A stretch of 64,000 nucleotides of DNA from Liquidambar formosana (Eukaryota > Streptophyta > Magnoliopsida > Saxifragales > Altingiaceae). Below the pieces are notes generated by a model that saw only the letters and a list, made by a program, of their open reading frames with translations, made no database searches and was not told the DNA's origin. Of this stretch, positions 45,540-56,238 are shown one piece after another. The stretch is taken from the NCBI GenBank assembly GCA_039720395.1, contig JBBPBK010000108.1, positions 40,001 to 104,000 on the forward strand. Direction: 5' to 3'. A program made the translations under genes and the position numbers. Each line of letters starts with the position of its first letter. The first letter of the stretch is position 1.

Positions 45540-46692
45540 CTAGGCTGCCTCGACTAAGTCTCCGGGGATATCCTCAGCTAATGGCTCGTGCTTTCCACTA
45601 GGGAAGTAGGCTAGCAGGTCGGCTAGTGTTTGACTTTCGATTGCTATTGGTACTTTGCAAAGGATATCGAATTCCGCCATGAGTAAAAGCCATCGAGCTA
45701 CCCTCTCTGACAAAACAGGTCGAGTGAGGAGATATCTAAGTGGATCACATTTTGTCATGAGGTGTATTTCAAGAGCCAGGAGATAATGTCTAAACTTTTG
45801 ACAAGCGAAGACCAAAGCCAGACAATGTCGCTCAACTGGGGTATATCGCACTTCTAGGCCGCGAATAACTCGACTTATATAGTAGACAGGATTTTCTTGC
45901 CCATCGATTTCTTATGCCAGCAGGGCGCGTACAGAGTTCTCTGTCGATGTGAGGTGCATTCTAAGGCTCTCCAGGTCGAGGCAGGATCATGGTGGAGGTG
46001 GAAGTGGAGGTGAGCGCCGCCTTGATCTTCTCGAAGGCGATTTGGTGTTCTTCCTCCCATTTGAAGGGTGCCTTCTTTTTCATCAAAAGGCCAAATGGCT
46101 TTATTACTTCTGACAAAGCCGGGATGAAGCGTCTCACATAGGAGACCTTGCCAAGAAAACTTTTGAGTTGTTTTTGGGAGGTGGGAGGTGGCATTTCATG
46201 TATGGCTCGAGCTTTAGAAGGATCTATGTCGATACCATGTCGATGCACTAGAAAACCAAGGAATTTTCCTGAAGAGACCCTAAATGCACACTTGAGGGGT
46301 TTCATACGGAGTTTATAACGGCGACATCTTTTAAAGACGGCCTTTAAATCGGCGACAAGGCTTGATTGCACCTTTGACTTGACCACTACGTCGTCGACAT
46401 AGTCCTCTACTGTTTTGTGGAGCATATCATGAAATATGGCAGTCATAGCCTGCTGATATGTTGCCCCGGCATTTTTTAGCCCAAAAGGCATAACATCATA
46501 GTAAAAGTTGCCAATTGGCGTTCGGAAAGCTGTCTTTGGGGCATCTTCTCGAGCCATTTTAATCTGGTTATACCCGCTAAAACCATCCATGAAGGAAAAC
46601 AGCTCATGCCCCGCTGTCGCGTCAACTAGTGTGTCGAGGCAGAGGAAACCCATCCTTAGGACAAGCTTTGTTGAGATCTCTGAAGTTGACAC
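45540..46692 (-). pseudogene. gypsy reverse transcriptase and RNase H remnant
   Basis: 45961-46692 encodes RT: PRLDTLVDATAGHELFSFMD, GYNQIKMA, MPFGLKNAGATYQ and the catalytic YVDD (EDYVDDVVVKSK), then the thumb (FLGFLVHRHGIDIDP). RNase H follows, with YTPVERHCLALVFACQKFRH in 45540-45851. A frame change and stops separate the two parts around 45850-45960. Confidence 0.92.
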
Positions 46693-47171
46693 AACATCGA
46701 ATTTGCCCGTTCTTCTTTTTTACTGGTACGATGTTGGCAAGCCACTTAGGGTGCTGTATAGGCTTGATAAAGTCAGCTTCAAGAAGCTTTTCTATTTTTG
46801 CTTTGATTTGGAGTTCAAGTTCAAGTCAAAACCCTCGAGCGGGCTGTTTCACAGGCCGCAAGGTTACTACAGCATTGAGGCGATGTACTGTGACCCTAGG
46901 GTCGAGACCAGGCATCTCTTTATAACTCCAAGCAAAGACATCGATGTAATCTTTGACCAAAGCAATTATGAATTGCTTCTGTTCTGAAGGGAGTCGCTCG
47001 CTGAGGAAGATCGACCGTGGCAGGTCGCCTGGATCAGCGAAGTTGATCTTCTCGAGTTCCTCCTCTTGTGGTCTGGGCTCATCCTACAGGCATTCTAGTG
47101 CAGCCAATATCTTAGGGGGGTCGATGGTTATACTCAAATATTCTTTCGGGTGGGGGTTTAACCCTATCGAC

Positions 47172-48620
47172 CTAGGGTTTACCCCCTTTTGACTGCCATA
47201 AACCGTCAACTCGGTACACGATCTTCCCATCAGGGTGGAGAATTCTGGTGGCTTTTGGTGATTCTTTCTCTGGCAGGGGACTTAAGCAAAGTCGCTTGCC
47301 TTTATCCTTTGGCTCAAGAGCAAAACACCCTTTCTTAGTATCTTCCCATTTTAGCAGTGGCAAAGACTGGACCTTGGAAGGAGTCGCCTCTCCTTCTAGA
47401 GATATCTCATCAAAGAAAGACGCCTTAGTGATGTAGGCCTCGTGCTTTTCGAAGGGCAACGTTGACGCTGGTACAACTACCATTTTTCCCTTAAGCACTA
47501 ATAGAATGTAAACAGGATGGCTTTAAATCTGTGAATTCAAGGTCGACCCAACAGTATATGGTACGAGGTCAAGCTTTCTATGACATGGAATCTAGTGGCC
47601 GACTTGGTGGGGCCGATTTCTAGATCAAAGGTGACATGCCCCATAGTCTTTTCTTCTTTTGCTACGAACCCGGAGATCTCGATGGTCTGCCTGGTAACTT
47701 TGTTCAGGGGTATACCTACAAAGACCAAAGTGTTGATTGATATCACGTTTACTGAGGACCCTGGGTCGAGTAAGGCCCTTCTCAGCTTGACCCCATTGAT
47801 GAATGCCGTGACATACAAGGGTCGATTGTGATTTATGTATGGTGTTTTGAGATCAGCATCACTGAAAGTAAGGGTGGTATCGTGATTCTTGATGGAGCGT
47901 TTGATCGACCCTTCATCGGTGAAAGCCTCTTCATTCCTTTTGTGGGCGAGGTAGACCATGGCCTTGGTCGCCTCAAAACGTAAGGGTTGTGAAAAACCAA
48001 TTTGATCATAAAAGGCTTTGAACTTTGTGTGGTCCTGGAGCTTCTCAGCCAGAGAATCGTACTCGCCCTGGCTTACTTCTTCGTTGCCGCAAAGGTCGAG
48101 GTAGGCAGCTGTCATGGCTTGCCCTGCCCCGTTATGGGTAGGAAATGGATCTGCATCGATATCTCGAGGTGGGCCAACCTCCAAGTCCCTATTTTTGAGC
48201 TTTTTGTCAAAGAATCTACGGAGAGCCTAACAATCTGCAGTAGCGTGCTTGTTGAACCGGTGATAAGCACAGTAGTTGGGTCGAGCTTTGTTAGCTGCAG
48301 TAGGCCTTATCGCGACTAGAAGAAGGCGAATAATATGGTCTCTGACCCATCCATCGAGTACTGTCAGTACCTCGTCCATGGGGCAAGGAAAAGGTGGGGG
48401 TTCCTCAACCTCTTTTCATTTCTTGGAGGACTCGCCCTTCTTAGGGCATTTTGCCTCAGCAACAGCTGTAGTTGGTACCAAGCTTCGTTTTGGATTTCTC
48501 CAGTCCGACCTAGGAGCACTTCTAGCGAGTTCTTCTTGTTTGCTACGATGCGTATTTTTGGCTGCTTCACAGAGACGGGAAAATAACCCGAGGTTTGAGT
48601 TCTCGAGATGTAACCTGTAC
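47172..48620 (-). pseudogene. gypsy gag C-terminus, protease and linker to RT
   Basis: 47537-48184 encodes gag-pol sequence ending in a retropepsin: LLDPGSSVNVIS with the catalytic Asp (LDPGSS rather than the usual DTGSS), then HILLGRP. Upstream, about 48227-48360 encodes a YCAYHRFNKHATADC Cys-His motif, then an in-frame TAG at 48227-48229. 48416-48620 is the gag stretch adjoining the solo LTR. 47172-47498 is the linker towards RT. Confidence 0.82.
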
Positions 48621-48625
48621 GATGG

Positions 48626-51600
48626 TGTGAACCCCGGAAATTGGGCCCACAAGGGATTGGAAAGAAAATAGGTTTGTTTGAAAAAGAAAAAGGAGTCGCC
48701 ACCTTATTTTTTAAAGGAAACAAGGAAAACCCTAAAAACAGTTTTGTTTTAGGAAAACAAAAGAATGATTCCATGTTTAAAAATGGTAAGGCAAAAGATC
48801 TTTTGGAAACCAAAGAAATCGGGGATTCGGAGGCTAAGTTACGATATGGGAAGGTTCTAGGCAAAGCCTATAGGCACCCATATCGCCCTAAACGGTCTCT
48901 TAATTTAATTGGGCTAAATCAAAGTCTTAATCACACACAAATCAACAATTATCATCAAAAAGACAGCATGCATATCATTCATTCATTCATCCATATAATC
49001 AAGTAAATCAAAGAAAAATAGAAAAAGAAAGAGGGAAAGGAAAACCTAGGATACTTAGTATCCTAGGGCGGACTTGAACCTCACGAAGAGCGCCTACGTA
49101 CCATGTATGGAAATACATGGATCAAAGTCCACGTAGTTCGAAAAGGAATAAGGTTATAACCTAATCGAGGCCTATGGTAAACCCTAAGTTTCCTTTCAAG
49201 TAAAACATGGTAAATTTCCAAAAATGAATGATTCTCAAAAGATCTTTAGTAAATATGGAATTTGATAAAGATGGAAACTTTGATTTAAAAGGCATTTATT
49301 ACGAAAGGAAACTATAAGGATTGCCATGTTCCCTTATTAGGAAACAACCCTAGGGGTGAGAAAGGGAAAGTTTCAAGGAAAGGAAAGAAGGGTGAATTGG
49401 GGCACCCTTATACCCTACTTACCTTTAAGCAAAAGCAACCTGTCAAAATAACCACCCTATTACATAAGGTAATTATCTTATTTGTAAGATTTCATCTCAC
49501 AATAGCCAAAATAACCACCCCACATTGGTGGGGTAGTTGCACCTGTTGTACTTGTCAAGCACCTGCAATTTTGCATGCAAAACATACCAAAATACCAACC
49601 AACCAAGCTAGGTTCCAATCAAGCAATTATCATGCTTAAACATAGGCTAACACATGCTCAAAACTCATCATTAAAGCCATTAAACAGATCTGGACAGAAT
49701 TGAAATAGAGCTTAAAATCAACCACAAGCCATGCAAACAACATGAATCATAAGCTAACTAAACCCTAATTCAGCCCTATATGCAATGACATGCAAAAAAC
49801 CCTAAAATCAACTATATGAATGCTAAAAATATCATAGTTACCTAATATGGAACACATATGTAGCAACTATGAAGAAAAAACAAAGAAAATCCCTAAGCTA
49901 TCATGCTATATGCAACTAAACCAACACAAGGATGATAAAAACCCTAAAATCATACTAGTGCATAAAATCCCATGAAATAACCCTAAATCACGCAAAACAG
50001 AATATGAACAACATTCTAACCATGCATATTAATCAATAGAATGATCCACACATGATAAAGACATAGACTTTCACATGAAATAAAGCTATTCTAAGCATAA
50101 ACTCAATTTCAGTACAAGAGAAATCCTAGAATCTCAAACATGCAGTAAATCACATGGAATAGCTTCCTAGTATACTAAACAGCCCATGAATATCATCCTA
50201 AACATGCATACTAGCTAATAGAAGCAACAAGACATGATAAAGACATAAACTTGAATATGAAATAATGATTATTCAATGCAAAACCCTAGAAAAGACTCTA
50301 GAAACCCTAAAAACACAAACACTCACAAAGTCACATGGAATGACATTATATCATGCAAAACCAGCCATAAACAATATCCTAATCATGCATTCTAAGCATT
50401 AGAAGCATCAACACATGATAAAAATATAAGCTTGCGCATGAAATAATGCTATCCTATGCAAAAAACCCTAATTTGAATGAAAGAGAGAAAAGGGGAGAGG
50501 TATACCTATGGTGGCTGCTGTAGAGAGTCCTCCTCCTCTTATGCACTGCTGGGAATTCCTTCCTTCAAGCCTTCAAGCCCAACTCCAGCCTTCCTTCAAA
50601 CTTTCTCTCTCACTCTCTCACTCAAAATTTAGGTTAAACTACCCTAAGGATGGCTGCCATAGCCTCCAAATCTCATACATGCCTCCACACTTCATAAAAT
50701 TCCCCCACCCTTGCTGAAGTATAAGGAGGTATTTATAGGGTTTGAGGGGAAACCGTCAATGGTTGGGATTAAAACCCTAGGTATTGATCCAAGGGCTCTT
50801 AGAGGTTCCCTTGGGGCTCAAGTAGGTCAAATAGGGCTGAAATTAGGGTTAAATAGCAGCTAGAGGCGAGCAAACCCGAGAAAATAGGGAGGGAGCCGTG
50901 TCAAGACTCAAAAAAGGAAAGTGGCTCGGGTGACCACCTGGGGCTAGGCGGCTAGCAGCCTGGTCCCAGGCGGCTAGCCACCCAGGCCTGGGTGGCCACC
51001 CGAGGCCATGTCATCCTCAGCCCAATTTTTTACCCTTTCGACTTCCAAATGTGTTTCAGGGCTCAAATCAACTCCGATTTTGATGAAACGAAAGCCAAAA
51101 CGACCGTGTTTCGAAGGAGAATGTAATTTGAATCACTTGAGGGCAAGAAACCCTAGCCATGGCTACATGGTTGGGTCCTACAAAGGCGGTTAACCGCTAT
51201 GCCTCACCATCGCTTAACTTAAGTATGCACATAGGGTCGCACCAAATGCTTTCTAATTCGAAATTCAACCTCCCTAAATATATTTGGGGATGAAATTAAG
51301 ACTAATCAAAGTCAAATGAGTAGTCATGGAGTGAAAGTCATGAGCCAATTCGAGCTAACCCGAAATAGGTCTCTTAACCAACCTAAGTCTTGTTGAGCCA
51401 TTCTAATCCCGAACCATCAATTCATCGAATTGAACCCATAAATACCTCAAACGCATTCATATGAACTCCAATTGGCAACTTGGAGATCATTTCAAGGTCA
51501 AATGGAAAGTTTGTGACCTAAAAGACGATTATGCCCCTCAAGTCACAAAAGTTCTTATTAGCCCTTAAGATCAACTCCAAATCGAACCAAAATTCATACA

Positions 51601-51712
51601 CACCATCCTTAGGGCCCTAGAAACTCAATGCAAAAGACTAGACTCAAAAAGGAAACAAAAAGACACATGAAATGACAAACCCTAGCTAAGGTGGCAAAAA
51701 TGGGGTGTGACA
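48626..51712 (-). mobile_element. 3.1-kb solo LTR of another retrotransposon, nested in gypsy gag
   Basis: 3087 bp from TGTGAACCCC to ...GGGGTGTGACA, flanked by GATGG on both sides (48621-48625 and 51713-51717). Skipping it restores colinear gag sequence (…GLLPS then YRLHLENSN…). It holds no coding domains. On the minus strand it starts TGTCACACCCCATTTT and has a TATA box at 50729-50740 (CCTATAAATACC), so it is an LTR in the same orientation as its host, left by recombination between two LTRs. About 2.1 kb lies downstream of the TATA box, including repeats of about 182 bp. Confidence 0.85.
49940..50475 (-). repeat. about three ~182-bp degenerate tandem repeats in the solo LTR
   Basis: The string acatgataaag recurs near 50049, 50232 and 50412 (last base changed in the third). 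An AACAT/CATCCTAA-CATGCAT string recurs near 50010, 50190 and 50372. This gives a period of about 182 bp and about three diverged units. Confidence 0.65.
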
Positions 51713-51716
51713 GATG

Positions 51717-52673
51717 GAAGCAAACCATTTAGGCATACCTTTACCAGATTTTCTTCGGTGATTGGGTCATGGCATCGCATCGCCTTTTTCCTGAATCTTT
51801 TGATGAACTCGACAGGATCCTCATCTTTCTTTTGTCTTTCTTAGCTCAAGGTGATGATGGTGAGCCACTCTTCCACATAAAAGAACTTACCGTAGAAAGC
51901 GAGAACCATTGTGTCCCAGGTTGGTATGGATTCTGGAGCGAGATTGAAATACCAGGAGTAAGCATCGATGGTGAGTGATTTTGAAAACTCACAGAGCCGC
52001 AAGTTCTCATCAGACCGATAGGCCCCAGTGCATCAAGAAATCGCACTACATGTTCTCATGCATTTCCATCTATCTCGTTGAATAAGAGAAACTTCAGAGG
52101 CGGCGTATACCCTGAGGGGTATGGTGCATTCGCCAACTCGAGTGGATATGGGAGCCTCATGTCGAGCTCCAATGCTGGTGGCAACGTAAACCTAGCTCGC
52201 TCCATTGCCATCCTTTTCTCACCTTCTTCTACGGTGACGAACTTCTGAGCTGGCACAGGTACTGGTAGCGTAGATCTTGGTGGAGCTTTCCTTCCATTTT
52301 GGGCAGCTCCATCTTGGGCCGACGCCCCCACAAATGGTCCTCCCTGAGGGTTGGCCCCATGAGGAGGGTCTTCGCCCTCTAAGCGAGGTTCGCCTTTTGG
52401 TGGGTTTTCTTTTTAAGAACGTAATTCCTCCAAGATCCAGTTTTGGGTATCATTGATTGCTGTGAGCATAGAAGCCAAGATGTTGATGAGATTGTCCAAT
52501 AGAGGGTATTGAGATCCTCGGGACTGGCGAGATCGTCGGCTTTGGCGACTTTGGCGGGATCGAGCTTTACGTCCGAACTCGCTGGATGCTTCCTGATTGC
52601 TATCTGTTCTTAAGTCGGTAGCTCGAGCCCTTGAGGTTCCAGCTCGCGTGCTCCCTCGGGTAGTCACCATCAT
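51717..52673 (-). pseudogene. gypsy gag N-terminal part
   Basis: 52413-52673 begins MMVTTRGSTRAGTSRARA, and is Arg/Ser-rich, then NLINILASMLTAIND. 52056-52331 encodes LPYPLELANAPYPSGYTPP. The gag core follows in shifted frames to 51717 (RFLDALGP; DEDPVEFIKRFR). The distal part of the core is separated by the solo LTR at 48626-51712. Confidence 0.8.
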
Positions 52674-52683
52674 GTGTACTGCC

Positions 52684-52704
52684 TCCCCAATAGAGTTGCC
52701 AAAA
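52684..52704 (-). other. primer-binding site of the gypsy element
   Basis: Directly after the 5' LTR the minus strand reads TTTTGGCAACTCTATTGGGG. This resembles the TGGCGACTC-type site of plant Tat-group elements. The tRNA was not determined. Confidence 0.55.
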
Positions 52705-53798
52705 TGTTTGTGGGAGATATTGACATGTAGTCAACAGAGCCCACGTGGGTCGTATTTGAGGAGGTCAGCCACGTATGATGGTGAGACAAGTGGAGAGATC
52801 CAGGTGGATGAGGGAGAGAAACGACCTGGGGGTAGCTTTGGTAGTGGGAGATAGGCAAGGAGAGAGAGTCGACCTAGAGGGGCGCGACCTGTATTAGAGA
52901 GACTTCAGTCCAAATGAAGCCTTTTTCGGAGAATCCCCAAATTAAGGAAGAGATTCCTTGGTTGTTAGTGTGGTTGGTGGGGGGATTGAATGTGTTGTTG
53001 ATGAGGCCAAGGAAGGCCTTTTATAGTGCCAAAGACCTGGGACAGCCGTTTGATGCAGGTGGCAGTCAGACCTAGGGTAATGGGGTAGCAGACCTAGACC
53101 CTCCTAGGTAGATCGACTGCCATACCCTGTTCCGGTGCTGACACCCATGCCTGTAAGGCTTTTTGCCTGTACGAGGTATGGGTTTAACCTGTCAGCTATC
53201 CTATCATCTTTTTGAAGTTGTTGTTGTGTCACGTCACTTCCCAGCTGTTCCCCAGATCGACTATAGAGGTGCAATTCCCGATGCCATGGGTGCGACCTCC
53301 TTAGAGAGCCTTCTCTCCATCCACCAAACCAAGATCCTCTAAGTGCCCCAAACGTTTGAGAGAAGCTAAGGTCGGACGACCTTGCTTAGGGGTCAAGCTC
53401 GTGATTTGAGCCCCCTAGGCTCTGCCTCAACCTAGGCTAGTGTTGAACTAGGACCGTACCTCGAGGGTACTTCGAGGGGGGTCAAGTAGACCGCCAGCCT
53501 TGACTCCCATCGCGCGATGTGATAGGCATTCGACTCGAAGAGGTCGCGTCGACCCGCTTCGAGATGATTCGGGCATCCTCGATATTGAGAGCGTCCCTCT
53601 GAAGGAGGGGCATCCTTGAGGGGGTGGACGCTCCCCTCAAAGGTATGTCGATGTGGGCGGCGAGACCATTTTGGGTGAAGTCGACCAAGTAGTGCCAGCT
53701 AGGCGTCTGTGGTGGCGGAGTAAGTCAATCCTATTGGTCAATCTTCCACGTGGCGATCTGTGGTTGGTTTGACGTGGCTTAGGAATCTTGAGGTATCA
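52705..53798 (-). repeat. 5' LTR of the gypsy element (1094 bp)
   Basis: Pairs with 39771-40863, with many scattered differences. The TATA box on the minus strand is at about 53016-53029. Confidence 0.92.
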
Positions 53799-53913
53799 TC
53801 ACCCACTACATAAAACTCTTTATGTATGGTGCAATGTTAATAATATCAGTACGTATTGATGAGACCAGAACACACATTCTCTCTCTATCTCTCTTTATGT
53901 ATATATATATTCC

Positions 53914-54322
53914 CAGGGGCGGAGGGAGGGGGGTGCCGGGGGGCAATTGACCCCCTCACTCATTGAAATTTTTTTTTTTAGTATACATATTTGTTTATAT
54001 TTTTAAATATGCCCCCTCTAAAATATATTTTTGCCCCTCTAAAATATATTTATGACCCCTCTGATTTTATAATTGACCCCCCTACTCTTCTCTCTTTCCT
54101 TTTTTTTCCCCTTTATATAAATAGCTCTTAGTCTCCTACCCATGTTTTACTCAAGTTATGTTTCCTGTCTTTGGGCTATACCCCTTTTTAGTTTGATACA
54201 TATATTATTTTATTATATAAATATATATAGTAGCCTTCTTTATATAATAAAAATTAACAAAAACAAAAAAAATTGTTTAAACTTAATAATTAACACAAAA
54301 ATTTAAATATTCATTAATAATA
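53914..54322 (+). mobile_element. repeat fragment with a GGGGCGGAGGGAGG terminus
   Basis: Starts caggggcggagggagggg, followed by repeated ccccctctaaaatatattt phrases. Its last part (54229-54322) is the reverse complement of 20381-20475. Probably a decayed DNA transposon of the same family as that fragment. The class is not settled. Confidence 0.45.
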
Positions 54323-54340
54323 TATTATTAATGAATATTT
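54305..54340. repeat. perfect 36-bp palindrome at the left edge of block C
   Basis: 54305-54322 and 54323-54340 are exact reverse complements with no spacer. The left arm belongs to the repeat fragment; the right arm runs into the first bases homologous to block B. It could form a cruciform. Confidence 0.9.
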
Positions 54341-54467
54341 TTTTTTCCCTTTTGGCACCTGTATAATAATTTTCTCCTCTTAGTTTTTAGAAACTTTGAA
54401 CATTTACTCAAAATTGAAAAGATATTTTTGGGAAATAAGTATAACGAAATTTTTTTCGTAGAACTTA

Positions 54468-54801
54468 GGCTATGTTTGTTATGAGGGAATGAGGGAGAGA
54501 ATGGAATGGTGATTCCATTCTCTAAAAAAAAGTGAATGTTTGGTTGTACAAGGAAATAGAATGGTTATTCTCTTGTGGGGGTCTATTACTTCCAATGAGA
54601 AAATAGCCATTCCTTTCCAAACCAAAAGGAATGGTTATTCCTACCTTTCAATGAGTAAAAATCATTAAAAATGGGTTCCATCTATACCTTTTCATTTCAC
54701 TCCCACCCCTTACCAAACATGTGGATGGAATGTTCATTCTCATTCCATTCCCATTCCCATATATTCTCATTCCATTCCATTCCCTCAAACCAAACGCAGC
54801 C
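54468..54801. mobile_element. Tourist-like MITE, block C copy
   Basis: Same element as 21937-22269. The left target TTA is at 54465-54467; the right flank has mutated to TTG. Confidence 0.78.
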
Positions 54802-55114
54802 TTGAGAATTTAATTAGAAGTTTGCTTTGATTTGGGAGATCATTATACAAAATAATAATAATTTTGTATACATACATATATTGGAACTTTGGAAGTTTGG
54901 AACCCATGTCATCTGTTTTAAAAAAGCCTCAAGTTAACATTAGCTTAAAACAATTGTTATTCCCTTTCTTTTTTTTCCTTGATTTTTTTAATGGGATAAG
55001 ATTCCTCATTAGTCTTACAATAATCTAATTATTTCTTAATATGGAGAAGATGCAACAAAAAGTAGACCGATTATAGGATTGACCTTAAGCATATATGTTG
55101 TTGTTGTTGTTGTT

Positions 55115-55116
<2 letters not shown>

Positions 55117-55162
<46 letters not shown>
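55117..55162 (+). repeat. (ATT)n microsatellite
   Basis: A long TTA/ATT trinucleotide run, much shorter at the matching place in block B (about 22586-22603). Confidence 0.85.
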
Positions 55163-55163
<1 letters not shown>

Positions 55164-55176
55164 TGTAATGACCTTA

Positions 55177-55451
55177 GGCATGTTTGCTTGGTTAGAACTA
55201 GGCAAGCGGAATGAGATGAGATTCTAGTGGTGATCAAGGATGACAAAAGAGGAAATGAGAAGAGAGGTGTGCGTGTCTATTGTTTATGGCTAAAATGAGA
55301 ACATGCCTAAAACTCTCAAGAGGCATATAATTTTACCTCTTCTCTACTCTATATCTTCTTCTTCCCTATCTCTTGTCACCATTGCTTATCAATGTGATCT
55401 TATTCTGTTCTGTTTGTCCTAATTCCTAATTCTGACCAAACAAACAAGACT
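55177..55451. mobile_element. MITE-2, complete copy in block C
   Basis: Same ends as 22622-22889, with TTA at 55174-55176 and 55452-55454. Confidence 0.7.
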
Positions 55452-55454
55452 TTA

Positions 55455-56198
55455 AAGCTTTAATTTACGGCATCTAATTGCATCTAAAAAAAGAGTATGA
55501 GATATTATGGAGATGAGGTAATAACTAATAATGAAAGAAATAAGATCTCGTGAGCTTGAATTGTTGATGAAATTAAGAGCATTGATTAAGCTCTCGAATT
55601 GCATGACGTGAAGCCGAAGGAGAAACCAAGGGAGTACCAATTATTTGAGGCATCTACACCCACTTATAAGAGAGGGGAATCTTCTCATATACCTTTGAAA
55701 TTACAGTCGCCATTTCGTGAGTTTAAATTCTAGAGAGGGTGCTCCTCTTTGTTTTTTTTGTTTATTTATTCAAAATTTGGCCTTAAAAGAGGGAGACAAA
55801 TGGAAGCCTCATTGGCGTTGGTGCGTACAAGCTGAAACGAGGCCAAAATAGCTTTTGTTGTTTGCTATTGTTTTCTCTCATAATGTCTCGTGCCAATTTT
55901 AGTAGGCCTCCCACTTCTTCAAGTCCACATTACACCATACACATTGACAGTTTGACACATCTCTCTCGTCTTTTTGGCTGAGAAACAAATCCTCAAATTA
56001 TAAAGGAAAAAAAAAATAATGGGTAAATAACAAGAAACTTCCTAATGTTTAATCATCTTTCATGTAATCCCCCAAAACAAATTTGGTTGCAATGTGTCCC
56101 CAAACAGTTTACAAATTTAGCAATTCACCGTTAGTTGCTAAATTTGTAAATTGTTTAGGTATACATTGCAACTTAGTTTTCTTTAAGGGGGTCACCTG

Positions 56199-56238
<40 letters not shown>

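Larger units (their letters stand above)
39771..53798 (-). mobile_element. Ty3/gypsy retrotransposon, Tat-like, degenerate, with a nested solo LTR
   Basis: 14.0-kb minus-strand element with LTRs at 39771-40863 (3') and 52705-53798 (5'). On the minus strand the LTRs start TGATACCTC and end CACAAACA. Order from the 5' end: primer site, gag (split by a 3.1-kb solo LTR), protease, RT, RNase H, a second archaeal-type RNase H, integrase, then an antisense frame before the 3' LTR. A second RNase H before integrase is characteristic of the Tat lineage. Many stops and frameshifts and about 7% LTR divergence over the first 200 bases (by eye) make it much older than the copia element. No clear target duplication. 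Confidence 0.93.

Noticed and set aside
49940..50475. CRISPR-like array
   Set aside because: The repeats are about 182 bp, diverged and without spacers, inside a plant solo LTR.
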